Source of the DNA: Oscillospiraceae bacterium
Lineage (GTDB): Bacteria; Bacillota; Clostridia; Oscillospirales; Oscillospiraceae
Assembly (NCBI GenBank): GCA_021203045.1
Contig: JAJQBY010000087.1
Span: 1 to 60,181 of the forward strand
DNA: 60,181 bases
Direction of reading: 5' to 3'
The notes under the pieces are model-generated. The model ran no database searches. It was not told where the DNA came from and worked only from the letters and a program-made list of their open reading frames with translations. Below are positions 1 to 8,280 of the stretch, one piece after another (the stretch's first letter is position 1; every line of letters begins with the position of its first letter). The position numbers were made by a program, and so were the translations under genes.

Positions 1-95
1 TTCACAAAAAATACAATAATATTTTTGTTAATGAATATTTATTTTATTTATTCTATTATTTTAATTAAGTCAACTCAAGGGAGGTACAAACCATC

Positions 96-941
96 ATGAA
101 CTCACAACAGATTCGCTCCTTTCTGTCGCTGTGCGGCACGCTGAACTATACCAGGGCCGGACAACAGATCCATGTGTCCCAATCCGTCGTGAGCCGGCAC
201 ATCGCGCAGCTTGAGGAGGAATTCGGCTTCCCGCTGTTCATCCGCACCAAGCATTCCGTCAGCATCACCCAGGCTGGTGTCATCATGCAGCAGTTTTTCC
301 TGAACATGAACGACACGCTCCAGGAAGCCGTCACCCGCGCCGCGCGGGTAGCCCTGCCCGGCCCCAACGGCATCTCTGTCCGTCTGATGGATATGTTCGA
401 TAACAGTCCCATCATCAACGCCATGCGGGAGACCCCCAGGACTGAATTTTATATGGAGCGCTTCTCCACCCCCACCAAGGCAGAGGATCTGCTCAGCGGC
501 TCCTATGATATGGGCGTTGCCTTCAAGGACGCCGTCGCCGATGAGCCGGAGCTTGCCTATAAGGAATTCTACAACAGCCAGGATGTGCTGGTATGTAGCG
601 CCAATTACAGCCACCTTCATCGTGGCATGCCCACTCTGTATCTTGTCGCCAGCGAGATGAAGGACCCGGACAGCATGACCGAGGAGCGGGCGGAAAAGCT
701 GGAGCTGAACCTGTATCAGCTGGTCTACCTGCCCAACCTGTCCTCTGTGCTGGTGGCCGTAGAAAACGGCATGGGCTATACCATCATGAAGGACTTCTCT
801 CTGCCCTTCCTGTCCTTTGAGCATACGGACACCCCGCTGGACAGCTACCAGAGCGTGGGTCTGGCCTGGGTGGACGACCCCCGCCGGCCCCATATCGCCA
901 AGTTTGCCGAGGTCTGCAACCCCGCCCCGGCGGAAAAGTGA
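96..941 (+). CDS. LysR-family transcriptional regulator
   Basis: This is a 281-residue DNA-binding regulator. The N-terminal winged helix-turn-helix (about residues 1-60) shows the LysR pattern: LNYTRAGQQIHVSQSVVSRHI, then a QLEEEFG wing and a TQAG segment. The rest should be the effector-binding domain, and it is a little shorter than the usual 300 residues. The start is supported by AAGGGAGG about 11 bases upstream. The first 80 bases of the window are strikingly AT-rich and probably hold its promoter. Its target lies outside the window or is unknown, because the next genes (pst) face it and converge at a shared hairpin. The family call is firm; the effector cannot be read from the sequence. 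Confidence 0.9.
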   Translation: MNSQQIRSFLSLCGTLNYTRAGQQIHVSQSVVSRHIAQLEEEFGFPLFIRTKHSVSITQAGVIMQQFFLNMNDTLQEAVTRAARVALPGPNGISVRLMDMFDNSPIINAMRETPRTEFYMERFSTPTKAEDLLSGSYDMGVAFKDAVADEPELAYKEFYNSQDVLVCSANYSHLHRGMPTLYLVASEMKDPDSMTEERAEKLELNLYQLVYLPNLSSVLVAVENGMGYTIMKDFSLPFLSFEHTDTPLDSYQSVGLAWVDDPRRPHIAKFAEVCNPAPAEK

Positions 942-970
942 TTCGGGCCAGAGAATAACAACGCCAAATG

Positions 971-1000
971 CCCCCGTCCTGCTTTCAGGGACGGGGGTTC
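971..1000. terminator. Bidirectional terminator between lysR and phoU
   Basis: A nine-pair GC-rich stem (CCCCCGTCC at 971-979 with GGACGGGGG at 989-997) lies between two converging genes. The T-run is short on both sides, so efficiency is uncertain. Confidence 0.6.
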
Positions 1001-1015
1001 CTGTGTATATGCGTA

Positions 1016-1669
1016 TTACGCCTGCGCCTCGGGATGTACCCCCAGAAGGGAAAACTCCACCCATTCGGCGATATTGGTGGCGTGATCGCCGATACGCTCC
1101 AGGTATTTTGCGATCATCAGGATATCCAGCGCCTGCTCCCCGCAGGTGGGGTCGGCAGCGATACGGCCGATCAGCTCGCTTTTCACCGTGACAAAAAGGT
1201 CATCTACCGTGTCATCCATGGCAATGACCTTCTTCGCCAGAGCCAGATCCTTTTTCACAAACGCGTCCACACTGCGGCCTACCATGTCGATGGCTGCCTC
1301 GGCCATGGCGTGGATATGCTTGGGATAGGTCACGCTCTCCTGCTCCGTCAGCAGCAAAACAATTTCGGAGATATCCGATGCCTGGTCCCCGATGCGCTCG
1401 ATGTCCGTTATCATTTTCAGTGTGGAGGAAATGAACCGCAGGTCTCTCGCTACAGGCTGCTGCTGGAGCAAAAGCCGCAGACACAGGGCCTCTATATCCC
1501 GCTCCAGGCGGTCGATCTCCCCGTCCGTCTCGATGGCCTTATGGGCCAGGGCCGGGTCCCGTTCTGCCAGCGCCTTCACCGCAAAGCCGATGGCCTGTTC
1601 GCAGTAGGCCCCCATTTGTATCATAGACGCATTGAGCTGCTCAAGCTGCTCGTCAAAGGTTTTTCTCAT
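1016..1669 (-). CDS. phoU: Phosphate transport system regulatory protein PhoU
   Basis: PhoU links the Pst phosphate transporter to the phosphate two-component system and restrains uptake when phosphate is plentiful. The 217-residue protein has the two repeated PhoU helical bundles. The matching metal-binding helices read ITDIERIGDQASDI in the first half and AKYLERIGDHATNIAEW in the second. Length is typical. It is the last gene of the pst operon, 24 bases after pstB, and ends at the hairpin shared with lysR. No phoP/phoR pair is adjacent. The call is firm from motifs and operon position. Confidence 0.96.
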   Translation of the reverse strand: MRKTFDEQLEQLNASMIQMGAYCEQAIGFAVKALAERDPALAHKAIETDGEIDRLERDIEALCLRLLLQQQPVARDLRFISSTLKMITDIERIGDQASDISEIVLLLTEQESVTYPKHIHAMAEAAIDMVGRSVDAFVKKDLALAKKVIAMDDTVDDLFVTVKSELIGRIAADPTCGEQALDILMIAKYLERIGDHATNIAEWVEFSLLGVHPEAQA

Positions 1670-1693
1670 GCTTAATATGTCCCTTTCTCCCCA

Positions 1694-2446
1694 TCAGCCG
1701 AAGCGGCCGGAGATATAGTCCTCCGTGCGCACATCCAGGGGTACATTGAATATCTGATCGGTCTTGCCGTATTCCACCAGCTCTCCCACCAGGAAGAAGG
1801 CGGTATTGTCGGAGATACGCACGGCCTGCTGCATATTGTGGGTGACGATGACCACCGTATAATTCTTTTTCAGATCGCTCATCAGATCCTCGATCTTCAT
1901 GGTGGAGGCGGGATCCAGCGCGCTGGTCGGCTCATCCATCAGCAGCACCTCCGGCTCCACTGCCAGAGCCCTGGCGATGCATAGACGCTGCTGCTGGCCG
2001 CCGGAAAGGCCCAGGGCGCTCTTTTTCAGCCGGTCCTTGACCTCACCCCACAGAGCCGCGCCCTCCAGCGAGCGCTGCACCAGGTCGTCCAGATCGGACT
2101 TTTTGTGGTTCCCGTGGAGCCGGGGACCATAGGCCACATTGTCATAGATGGACATAGGAAACGGATTCGGCTTCTGGAACACCATGCCGATATTTTTTCT
2201 CAGCATGGTCACATCCATGTCCTTGGCATATATATCCTGCTCCCGATACAGCATCTGACCGGTGATGCTCACGCCCTGCACCAGGTCGTTCATCCGGTTG
2301 ATGGTCTTCAAAAAAGTGGATTTGCCGCAGCCGGACGGCCCGATCAATGCGGTGATCTCCTTTTCAGGGATGCCTATGTTAATGCCCTTCAGGGCTTCGA
2401 AGCTGCCATAAAACAGGTGCAGCTCCTTGGCGGTTACAATATCCAT
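1694..2446 (-). CDS. pstB: Phosphate ABC transporter ATP-binding protein PstB
   Basis: This is the ATPase of the high-affinity phosphate importer, acting on the cytoplasmic face with PstC and PstA. In its 250 residues are Walker [10 protein letters not shown] (residues 36-44), the signature LSGGQQQR, Walker [14 protein letters not shown] and the switch histidine in [11 protein letters not shown] distinctive PstB feature is the long [15 protein letters not shown] insertion. It starts one base after the pstA stop, so the two are probably translationally coupled. Confidence 0.97.
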   Translation of the reverse strand: MDIVTAKELHLFYGSFEALKGINIGIPEKEITALIGPSGCGKSTFLKTINRMNDLVQGVSITGQMLYREQDIYAKDMDVTMLRKNIGMVFQKPNPFPMSIYDNVAYGPRLHGNHKKSDLDDLVQRSLEGAALWGEVKDRLKKSALGLSGGQQQRLCIARALAVEPEVLLMDEPTSALDPASTMKIEDLMSDLKKNYTVVIVTHNMQQAVRISDNTAFFLVGELVEYGKTDQIFNVPLDVRTEDYISGRFG

Positions 2447-2447
2447 A

Positions 2448-3290
2448 TTATACTTTCTTGCCCTTTCTCTTCACGAATTTGGCGGCAAAGTTGATGATAA
2501 GCACCAATATCATCAAAATGGCGGCAATGGCAAAGCCGGTGTCGTATTCCGCCTCGTCGTTGACGTAGTGATACAGCATGACGCTCAGGGTGCCGCCGCT
2601 GGTCCCCAGTGCCTGGAAGTAGTTCGTCACCAGGCTGTAGCCCATGCCTGCGGTGAATATCAGCGCGGCAGACTCGCCCACGATGCGGCCTATGGCTAAG
2701 ATGGCACCGCTGATGATGCCGTCCCCGGTGCAGGGAAGCACCACGGTACGGATCATATACCATCTGGTGGCCCCCAGGCCGATGGCCCCCTCCCGGTAGG
2801 ATTCCGGAACAGTTTTCAGCGCCTCCTGGGTAGTGCGGACGATGGTGGGAAGTATCATGACCACCAGGGTCAGGGAGCCCGCCAGGATGCTGCTGCCCAT
2901 ATGCAGCTTCTGGCAGAAGAACAGGTATCCCACCAGACCGAAGATGATGGAGGGGATGCCGGTCAGCGTCTCGGTGGCAAACTCAATCACCCGGACGACC
3001 TTGGCGTTCGTGGCATACTCCGTCAGGTATATGGCCGCGCACACGCCAACAGGCAGGGCAATTACCAGGCTGGTGAGGATGATATACAGGGTATAAATCA
3101 GGTTCGGCAGGATGCCGATATTATCCTGCAAAACGCTGCGCTGGGTGGTCAGCAGGTTCCAGGTGATGTTCGGCAGGCCCCGATAGAAGATATAACCGAT
3201 AATGGCGATCAACAGTCCCACCACAACAGCCACGCTGATGAAGATGCAGGCCTTTACCAGTCCGTCCTTTACTTTCCGCTTTGTACTCAT
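2448..3290 (-). CDS. pstA: Phosphate ABC transporter permease PstA
   Basis: This inner-membrane permease of the phosphate importer has 280 residues and about six hydrophobic segments. The first is near residues 12-35. A binding-protein-dependent transport signature ([21 protein letters not shown]) lies in the loop that contacts PstB. It overlaps the end of pstC by four bases (ATGA) and is followed directly by pstB. Size, fold and order are those of a standard pst operon; nothing looks damaged. Confidence 0.96.
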   Translation of the reverse strand: MSTKRKVKDGLVKACIFISVAVVVGLLIAIIGYIFYRGLPNITWNLLTTQRSVLQDNIGILPNLIYTLYIILTSLVIALPVGVCAAIYLTEYATNAKVVRVIEFATETLTGIPSIIFGLVGYLFFCQKLHMGSSILAGSLTLVVMILPTIVRTTQEALKTVPESYREGAIGLGATRWYMIRTVVLPCTGDGIISGAILAIGRIVGESAALIFTAGMGYSLVTNYFQALGTSGGTLSVMLYHYVNDEAEYDTGFAIAAILMILVLIINFAAKFVKRKGKKV

Positions 3291-4153
3291 TTCTTATTCC
3301 CCCGCTTCAGCGCTACGTTCAGCACCAGGTTTATGATCATGATGAACACGAACAGCACCAGGCCGATGGAATACAGCGCCTGCCGCTGCAGACCGGAGGC
3401 ATAGCTCATCTCCTTGGCGATGGCCGTGGTCAGCAGGGTGACGGAGTTGAAAAGGCTCGGCATATTGGGGACGTTTCCCGCCACCATCATGACCGCCATG
3501 GCCTCGCCGATGGCCCGGCCTACGCCCAGCACCACGCCGGCGGCGATACCGCTCTTGGCCGCAGGGATGGACACCTTAAATACCGTCTCCATTTTCGTGG
3601 CCCCCAGGGCCAGACTGGCCTCCTCATATTCCGGAGGTACAGAGGAAAGCGCTGTCTCCGCCAGAGATATGATGGAGGGCAGTATCATGACCGTCAGTAC
3701 GATGATGACCGCCAGCAGGCCCGTGCCGTTGGTCAGGCCGAAGGTCCTGCGGATAAAGGGCACCAGCACGATCATGCCGATCAGGCCATACACCACGGAG
3801 GGGATACCGGCCAGCAACTCCACCGCCGGGCGAACAACGCCGGCCACCTTGGTATTCGCCATTTTGGACAGGAACACCGCCATCAGTATCCCCAGAGGAA
3901 TACCCAGGACGCAGGCGCCCAGAGTGCCGCAAATGGAGGACAGGATAAAAGCCAGGATGCCGTAGGACGGATCTGCCGCGGTGCTGGCCCATTTGGTGCC
4001 GAACAGGAAGTTTATAATGCCGATCTCCTTGATAGCCGGCAGGCCGCTGATAATCATATATAAGGAGATAGCAAGCACACACGCAATGGTAACAAAGCCA
4101 CACACCAGAAATATAACGTGCATGACGTGTTCCGTCAGATATTTCTTATTCAT
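3287..4153 (-). CDS. pstC: Phosphate ABC transporter permease PstC
   Basis: This is the second membrane subunit of the phosphate channel, 288 residues with about six transmembrane segments. The first is near residues 10-35. The coupling loop carries the EAA-type motif ETALSSVPPEYEEASLALGATK. The gene overlaps pstA by four bases and follows pstS after a short gap that contains a strong hairpin. It is shorter than some proteobacterial PstC proteins but normal for Firmicutes. Confidence 0.95.
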   Translation of the reverse strand: MNKKYLTEHVMHVIFLVCGFVTIACVLAISLYMIISGLPAIKEIGIINFLFGTKWASTAADPSYGILAFILSSICGTLGACVLGIPLGILMAVFLSKMANTKVAGVVRPAVELLAGIPSVVYGLIGMIVLVPFIRRTFGLTNGTGLLAVIIVLTVMILPSIISLAETALSSVPPEYEEASLALGATKMETVFKVSIPAAKSGIAAGVVLGVGRAIGEAMAVMMVAGNVPNMPSLFNSVTLLTTAIAKEMSYASGLQRQALYSIGLVLFVFIMIINLVLNVALKRGNKK

Positions 4154-4172
4154 AGAACTCCTTATGACAGAA

Positions 4173-4199
4173 GGGGCGCAGCCCTATAAGCCGCGCCCC
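4173..4199 (-). terminator. Intercistronic hairpin between pstS and pstC
   Basis: The stem GGGGCGC/GCGCCCC lies in the gap after the pstS stop. No clean T-run follows on the minus strand, so it more likely stabilises pstS mRNA or attenuates transcription into pstC than ends transcription fully. Confidence 0.55.
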
Positions 4200-4211
4200 C
4201 ACTCGTTTGTT

Positions 4212-5129
4212 TTACTGCGCGATGGACACAGCGCCGGCGTTGGCGATGATGTCGACCACCTCGCTGCTGGTGCAGTAGGCCAGGAACGCCTGCGCAGCCT
4301 CAGACAGCTCTGCGTTGTCGTTCGTTACCATAATGAAGGGGCGCTGAATGGCATAGCTGCCGTCCAGGACCGTTTCCTCTGTGCAGGACACGCCCTCTAC
4401 GTCCACAGCCACCACGCTGTCGTCAACGCTGGACAGAGAGGCATAACCGATGGCGTACTCATTGGAGGCCACAGCGGCCACCACAGCGCCGGTAGAGGTC
4501 AGCTCCTGATCATAGGCGCATGCGTCCTCCACACCCACGATGGACTCGAAGCCGTCACGGGTGCCGGACCCGGCCTCACGGCCGATGACGGCCACAGGCA
4601 TATCCTCGCCGCCTACCTCAGACCAGTTGGTGATCTCGCCGGTGAACAGGCCCGCGATCTGCTCGATGGTCAGGTCGGTCACGGTGTTGGCGGTGTTCAC
4701 GATGATGGCGATGCCGTCCAGGGCGATGACCGTAGCGGTCAGGCCGGCCTCGGTCTCCTCATCCTTCAGGTTCCGGGAGGACAGGCCGATGTCCGTGCTG
4801 CCCTCGGTGACGGCGGTAATGCCGGTACCGGAGCCGGTGGCGTCATAGGTGATGGTGACGCCTGGATTCTCCGCCGTGAAGGACTCGATCAGAGCGGCGA
4901 TCACCTTCTCCATGGAGGTGGAGCCGTTGGTGGAGATCGTCCCGCTCAGCTCCACAGTTTCCGTGGTTTCAGCAGTCTCAGTGGTCTCAGCGGCAGTGTC
5001 CGCTGTCTCACTTGCCGTTGTGTCAGCAGCACTATCGCTGCTGCCGGAGCTGGAGCAACCGGCTCCCAGGGCGAAGATCAGGGCTGCACAAAGCACAAGA
5101 GCCAGGACCTTCCTCACATTCATTTTCAT
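4212..5129 (-). CDS. pstS: Phosphate-binding lipoprotein PstS
   Basis: This is the phosphate-capturing component of the importer, about 305 residues, tethered outside the membrane. The reading frame is open further upstream, but I place the start at 5129. There GGAG lies seven bases away and the protein begins directly with a lipoprotein signal (KVLALVLCAALIFALGAGC). A Ser/Thr/Glu-rich linker follows the cysteine. Phosphate-binding loops are visible as NGSTSMEKV, GSGTGITAVTEGSTDIG and GREAGSGTRDGF. It is the first gene of pstSCAB-phoU. A possible Pho box lies about 120-145 bases upstream. Confidence 0.95.
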   Translation of the reverse strand: MKMNVRKVLALVLCAALIFALGAGCSSSGSSDSAADTTASETADTAAETTETAETTETVELSGTISTNGSTSMEKVIAALIESFTAENPGVTITYDATGSGTGITAVTEGSTDIGLSSRNLKDEETEAGLTATVIALDGIAIIVNTANTVTDLTIEQIAGLFTGEITNWSEVGGEDMPVAVIGREAGSGTRDGFESIVGVEDACAYDQELTSTGAVVAAVASNEYAIGYASLSSVDDSVVAVDVEGVSCTEETVLDGSYAIQRPFIMVTNDNAELSEAAQAFLAYCTSSEVVDIIANAGAVSIAQ

Positions 5130-5246
5130 TTTGTTTCTCCATTTCATTTTTTTAGATGTATTTACGGCTCTCTCAGCCGCATCCTTATGATACGTCTCAT
5201 CCCCGGCGGCAACTACCACAGTACCATCAAATTTTGGTCGACCGCA

Positions 5247-5274
5247 GGAAAAGTATTTGTATAGCTTCTGTAAA
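5247..5274 (-). promoter_or_regulatory. Candidate PhoP (Pho box) repeats upstream of pstS
   Basis: On the minus strand TTTACA, TATACA and TTTTCC are spaced exactly 11 bases apart. That resembles the TT(A/T/C)ACA direct repeats bound by Bacillus-type PhoP. The third copy is poor, so this is a suggestion from pattern and position only. Confidence 0.35.
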
Positions 5275-5309
5275 GTGCCAAAATCATCCATTCTGGGAAA
5301 AGTCGGTTA

Positions 5310-5338
5310 TTGTACTATGAGAGAAACTGTGTTATAAT
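5310..5338 (+). promoter_or_regulatory. Sigma-A-type promoter of abfD
   Basis: TTGTAC (5310-5315) and a perfect TATAAT (5333-5338) are separated by 17 bases, about 90 bases ahead of abfD. A hairpin (AGGCCCG/CGGGCCT, 5358-5375) lies in the resulting leader. Confidence 0.7.
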
Positions 5339-5430
5339 GCAAACGAATGTAAAATAAAGGCCCGTATCCGGGCCTGCTGCGTCTGCAAAAATCAAAACCA
5401 ATGGATAGATAAAAGGGAGGACAAACCATT

Positions 5431-6879
5431 ATGGCACTGATGACCGGCGAGCAATACATCGAAAGCATCCGCAAGCTGAACACACGGATATATATGTTCG
5501 GCAAGCAGATACCCAACGCAGTGGACGACCCCATCCTGCGGCCCAGCCTGAACTCTGTAAAAATGACCTATGATCTGGCCCAGGACCCGGAGTATCAGGA
5601 GCTGATGACCACCACCAGCCACCTGACCGGCAAGAAGATCAACCGCTTCTGCCACATCCACCAGAGCACCAAGGACCTGATACTGAAGGTAAAAATGCAG
5701 CGTCTGTGCGGCCAGAAGACCGCCGCCTGCTTCCAGCGCTGCGTGGGTATGGACGCCTTCAACGCCGTATACGCCACCGCCTATGAGACCGATCAGGCCC
5801 ACGGCACCCATTATTTTGACAACTTCAAAAAATACATGGAATACGTCCAGGAGGCCGACCTGGTGGTAGACGGCGCTATGACCGACCCCAAGGGCGACCG
5901 CGGCCTTGCGCCCCACGCCCAGGCGGATGAGGATTTGTTCCTTCATGTAGTGGAACGGCGGCCGGACGGCGTGGTTGTCCGGGGCGCCAAGGCCCACCAG
6001 ACCGGCGCCTCCAACTCCCACGAGATCCTGGTCATGCCCACCCAGGCCATGAAGCCGGAGGACAAGGACTACGCCATCGCCTTTTCCGTTCCCATCGACG
6101 CGGAGGGCATATTCATGATCGTCGGCCGCCAGAGCTGCGACACCCGCAAGCTGGAGGACGGGACCATGGACAGGGGCAATCCGTGCTTCGGCGGTATGGA
6201 GGCCCTGGTAATATTCGACAACGTGTTCGTTCCCAACGACCGCATTTTCCTCAACGGCGAGTCTGAATTCGCCACCGGGCTGGTGGAGCGCTTCGCCAGC
6301 TATCACCGCCAGAGCTACGGCGGCTGCAAGGTGGGCGTGGGCGACGTTCTTATCGGCGCGGCCGCCGTGGCCGCCGACCAGAACGGCGTGCCCAAGGCGT
6401 CCCATGTGAAGGACAAGCTCATCGAGATGATACATCTGAACGAGACCCTCTATTCCTGCGGCCTGGCCTGCTCCTCCAACGGCTGGCAGACGGCGGCAGG
6501 GAACTATATGGTGGACACCCTGCTTGCCAACGTCTGCAAGCAGAACGTCACCCGCTTCCCCTATGAGATCGCCCGACTGGCGGAGGACATCGCCGGCGGC
6601 ATCATGGTCACCTGCCCCTCTGAGGCAGACCTGAACGACCCGGAGCTCGGCCCCTATGTGGAGAAATATCTCCAGGGCGTGGCCTCCGTTCCCACACGGG
6701 ACAGGCTCAAGATCATGCGTCTGATCGAAAACCTGACCCTGGGCACCGCCGCCGTGGGCTATCGGACAGAGTCTCTCCACGGAGCCGGTTCTCCCCAGGC
6801 CCAGCGCATCATGATCTCCCGTCAGGGCGACCTGGCCGGGAAAAAGGCGCTGGCCAAGAATATCGTCGGCATCGAATAA
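5431..6879 (+). CDS. abfD: 4-hydroxybutyryl-CoA dehydratase / vinylacetyl-CoA delta-isomerase
   Basis: This flavin and iron-sulfur enzyme dehydrates 4-hydroxybutyryl-CoA to crotonyl-CoA, feeding butyrate formation. At 482 residues it has the family's usual length. All four known [4Fe-4S] ligands can be placed: C100 and C104 (CFQRC), H292 and C299 (YHRQSYGGC). This matches the spacing of the Clostridium aminobutyricum enzyme (C99, C103, H292, C299). The start follows GGGAGG, 11 bases upstream. It has its own promoter and stands alone: no 4-hydroxybutyrate dehydrogenase, CoA-transferase or succinate semialdehyde gene is nearby. The family also includes vinylacetyl-CoA isomerase activity, so the physiological substrate is not certain. 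Confidence 0.92.
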   Translation: MALMTGEQYIESIRKLNTRIYMFGKQIPNAVDDPILRPSLNSVKMTYDLAQDPEYQELMTTTSHLTGKKINRFCHIHQSTKDLILKVKMQRLCGQKTAACFQRCVGMDAFNAVYATAYETDQAHGTHYFDNFKKYMEYVQEADLVVDGAMTDPKGDRGLAPHAQADEDLFLHVVERRPDGVVVRGAKAHQTGASNSHEILVMPTQAMKPEDKDYAIAFSVPIDAEGIFMIVGRQSCDTRKLEDGTMDRGNPCFGGMEALVIFDNVFVPNDRIFLNGESEFATGLVERFASYHRQSYGGCKVGVGDVLIGAAAVAADQNGVPKASHVKDKLIEMIHLNETLYSCGLACSSNGWQTAAGNYMVDTLLANVCKQNVTRFPYEIARLAEDIAGGIMVTCPSEADLNDPELGPYVEKYLQGVASVPTRDRLKIMRLIENLTLGTAAVGYRTESLHGAGSPQAQRIMISRQGDLAGKKALAKNIVGIE

Positions 6880-7025
6880 GACAAGCCTCCCCTTCGCCCC
6901 GCCGCCCATTCTGGGGCAGCGGGGCGTTTTCGCAAAAAAGTACAGAAAATTTTCCCGGAGAGCCATAAAAGGGATTGCAATTTATCGCCGGCTTGTGTAA
7001 CATATACAGCAGAAGGAGACAACAC

Positions 7026-7613
7026 ATGAAGCTGAACCCCTATTACACCAATCAGGAGCTGAAGGACATCGGCTTTCGCTCCCTGGGCCGCCAGGTGCTC
7101 ATAAGCCGCACCTGCCGCATCTACACCCCGGATACTATCTCCATCGGCAGTCATGTTCTGATCGACGACTTCACCATTCTGAACGGAGATATCACCATCG
7201 GGAATCACGTCCATATCAGCTCCAACTGCGAGTTCTACGTCGGAGAGGCCAGCATCACCATCGGAGATTTCAGCGGCATATCCTCCCGCTGCGCCTTCTA
7301 TGCCACCAGCGACGATTTTTCCGGGGCGAGCCTGAATAATCCCACAGTCCCCAAGGCCTTCCGGTTCGAGAAAAATCTGCCTATCACCCTGGGAAAGCAT
7401 GTTCTGATCGGCACAGGCTGCTCTGTCATGCCCGGCGTGGATATCGGAGAGGGCTGCTCCTTCGGCTCTATGACCCTCATCAACAAATCCGCCGAGCCGT
7501 GGGGCATCTATGTAGGCGTCCCCGCCCGCCGTATCCGGGAGCGGGAAAAGGGGCTTTTGGAATTTGAAAAAAAGCTGACCGGCGGTTCCGACGCAGGCCG
7601 GCATAATACATAA
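7026..7613 (+). CDS. Hexapeptide-repeat acyltransferase (WbbJ/maltose acetyltransferase type)
   Basis: This 195-residue left-handed beta-helix acyltransferase probably transfers an acetyl or acyl group to a sugar. Hexapeptide repeats run from about residue 35 (ISIGSHVLIDDFTI, DITIGNHVHISSNC, SITIGDFSGISSRC) and resume after a loop (ITLGKHVLIGTGCSVMPGVDIGEGCSFG), ending in the typical VGVPARRI. The start is at 7026, after AGAAGGAG; the frame is open earlier but lacks a ribosome site. A free-standing acyl carrier protein gene follows 31 bases later, suggesting that the acyl donor is carried on that protein. The acceptor is unknown; no glycosyltransferase gene is nearby. Confidence 0.85.
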   Translation: MKLNPYYTNQELKDIGFRSLGRQVLISRTCRIYTPDTISIGSHVLIDDFTILNGDITIGNHVHISSNCEFYVGEASITIGDFSGISSRCAFYATSDDFSGASLNNPTVPKAFRFEKNLPITLGKHVLIGTGCSVMPGVDIGEGCSFGSMTLINKSAEPWGIYVGVPARRIREREKGLLEFEKKLTGGSDAGRHNT

Positions 7614-7644
7614 ACTAACAGAAAAAATTTGGAGGTTTTTCCCA

Positions 7645-7869
7645 ATGGAAGATCTGATGGAAATTCTCCGGGAGCTGCGCCCGGATGTGGACTTCGAGCA
7701 TGAGACCGCCCTGATCGACGACGGCGTCCTCGGCTCCTTCGATATCACCGCGCTGGTAAATGAGATCATGGATGTTTTCGGCGTCACCATATCCATGGCC
7801 GACCTGGAGCCGGAAAATTTCAACTCCGCCCAGGCCATGTGGGAGTATATCCAGTCCATAGGCGCATAA
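7645..7869 (+). CDS. Small acyl carrier protein
   Basis: This 74-residue, strongly acidic four-helix carrier is of the DltC/AcpP type. The phosphopantetheine attachment serine is S31 in the sequence DDGVLGSFDIT, where canonical carriers have DSL or DSF. GGAGG lies 13 bases upstream. It follows the acyltransferase closely and is not associated with fab genes, so it is probably a dedicated carrier for one modification and not the housekeeping fatty-acid carrier. The activating enzyme that would load it is not visible here. Confidence 0.85.
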   Translation: MEDLMEILRELRPDVDFEHETALIDDGVLGSFDITALVNEIMDVFGVTISMADLEPENFNSAQAMWEYIQSIGA

Positions 7870-7934
7870 CCGGGGCTTTGTTCATTGCCGCCTGCCCCGC
7901 CGGGTAAAAATTTCCTTCATCCAGTAAATTTCTC

Positions 7935-7963
7935 TTGACAACCGTGTAAAGTCGTGGTATTAT
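7935..7963 (+). promoter_or_regulatory. Promoter of tRNA-fMet
   Basis: A consensus TTGACA (7935-7940) is followed after 17 bases by TATTAT (7958-7963), about 17 bases ahead of the mature tRNA. Confidence 0.8.
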
Positions 7964-7979
7964 AATGTTCCACGGACGA

Positions 7980-8056
<77 letters not shown>

Positions 8057-8060
8057 ATTA

Positions 8061-8112
8061 AAAACCCAGTGTTTTCAAGGCTTTCAGCCTTTGAACACTG
8101 GGTTTTTTCTTG
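8061..8112 (+). terminator. Terminator of tRNA-fMet
   Basis: A long stem (AACCCAGTGTT with its complement AACACTGGGTT, extended by CAAGGC/GCCTTTG) ends in a T-run five bases after the tRNA CCA. Confidence 0.9.
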
Positions 8113-8163
8113 GGGAAATATGGAAATCACCGAAGAATAATTCAACAAAAAAACAACTATAAA

Positions 8164-8195
8164 GGATGACCTCTGCAAAAATACAGAGGTCATCC
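8164..8195 (-). terminator. Hairpin downstream of the nucleoside transporter operon
   Basis: A perfect 12-pair stem (GGATGACCTCTG at 8164-8175, complement at 8184-8195) with an eight-base loop lies about 85 bases beyond the last transporter gene. On the minus strand it is followed by TTTATAG and then a run of seven T after a few bases, as expected for a terminator. The 8196-8280 stretch holds nothing else I recognise. Confidence 0.65.
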
Positions 8196-8280
8196 CGGAA
8201 AAGTATGTTTGTTCTGCTATACAGAGGGCCGCTTGAGCTTGCCCACCCCTCGGTGAATCCTACGGTATCACGCGGGCAGT

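Noticed and set aside
102..1064. A 320-codon frame on the minus strand
   Set aside because: It is antisense to the LysR gene, which has a clear helix-turn-helix and ribosome site.
5392..6966. A 524-codon frame on the minus strand
   Set aside because: It is antisense to abfD, whose cluster ligands are exactly conserved.
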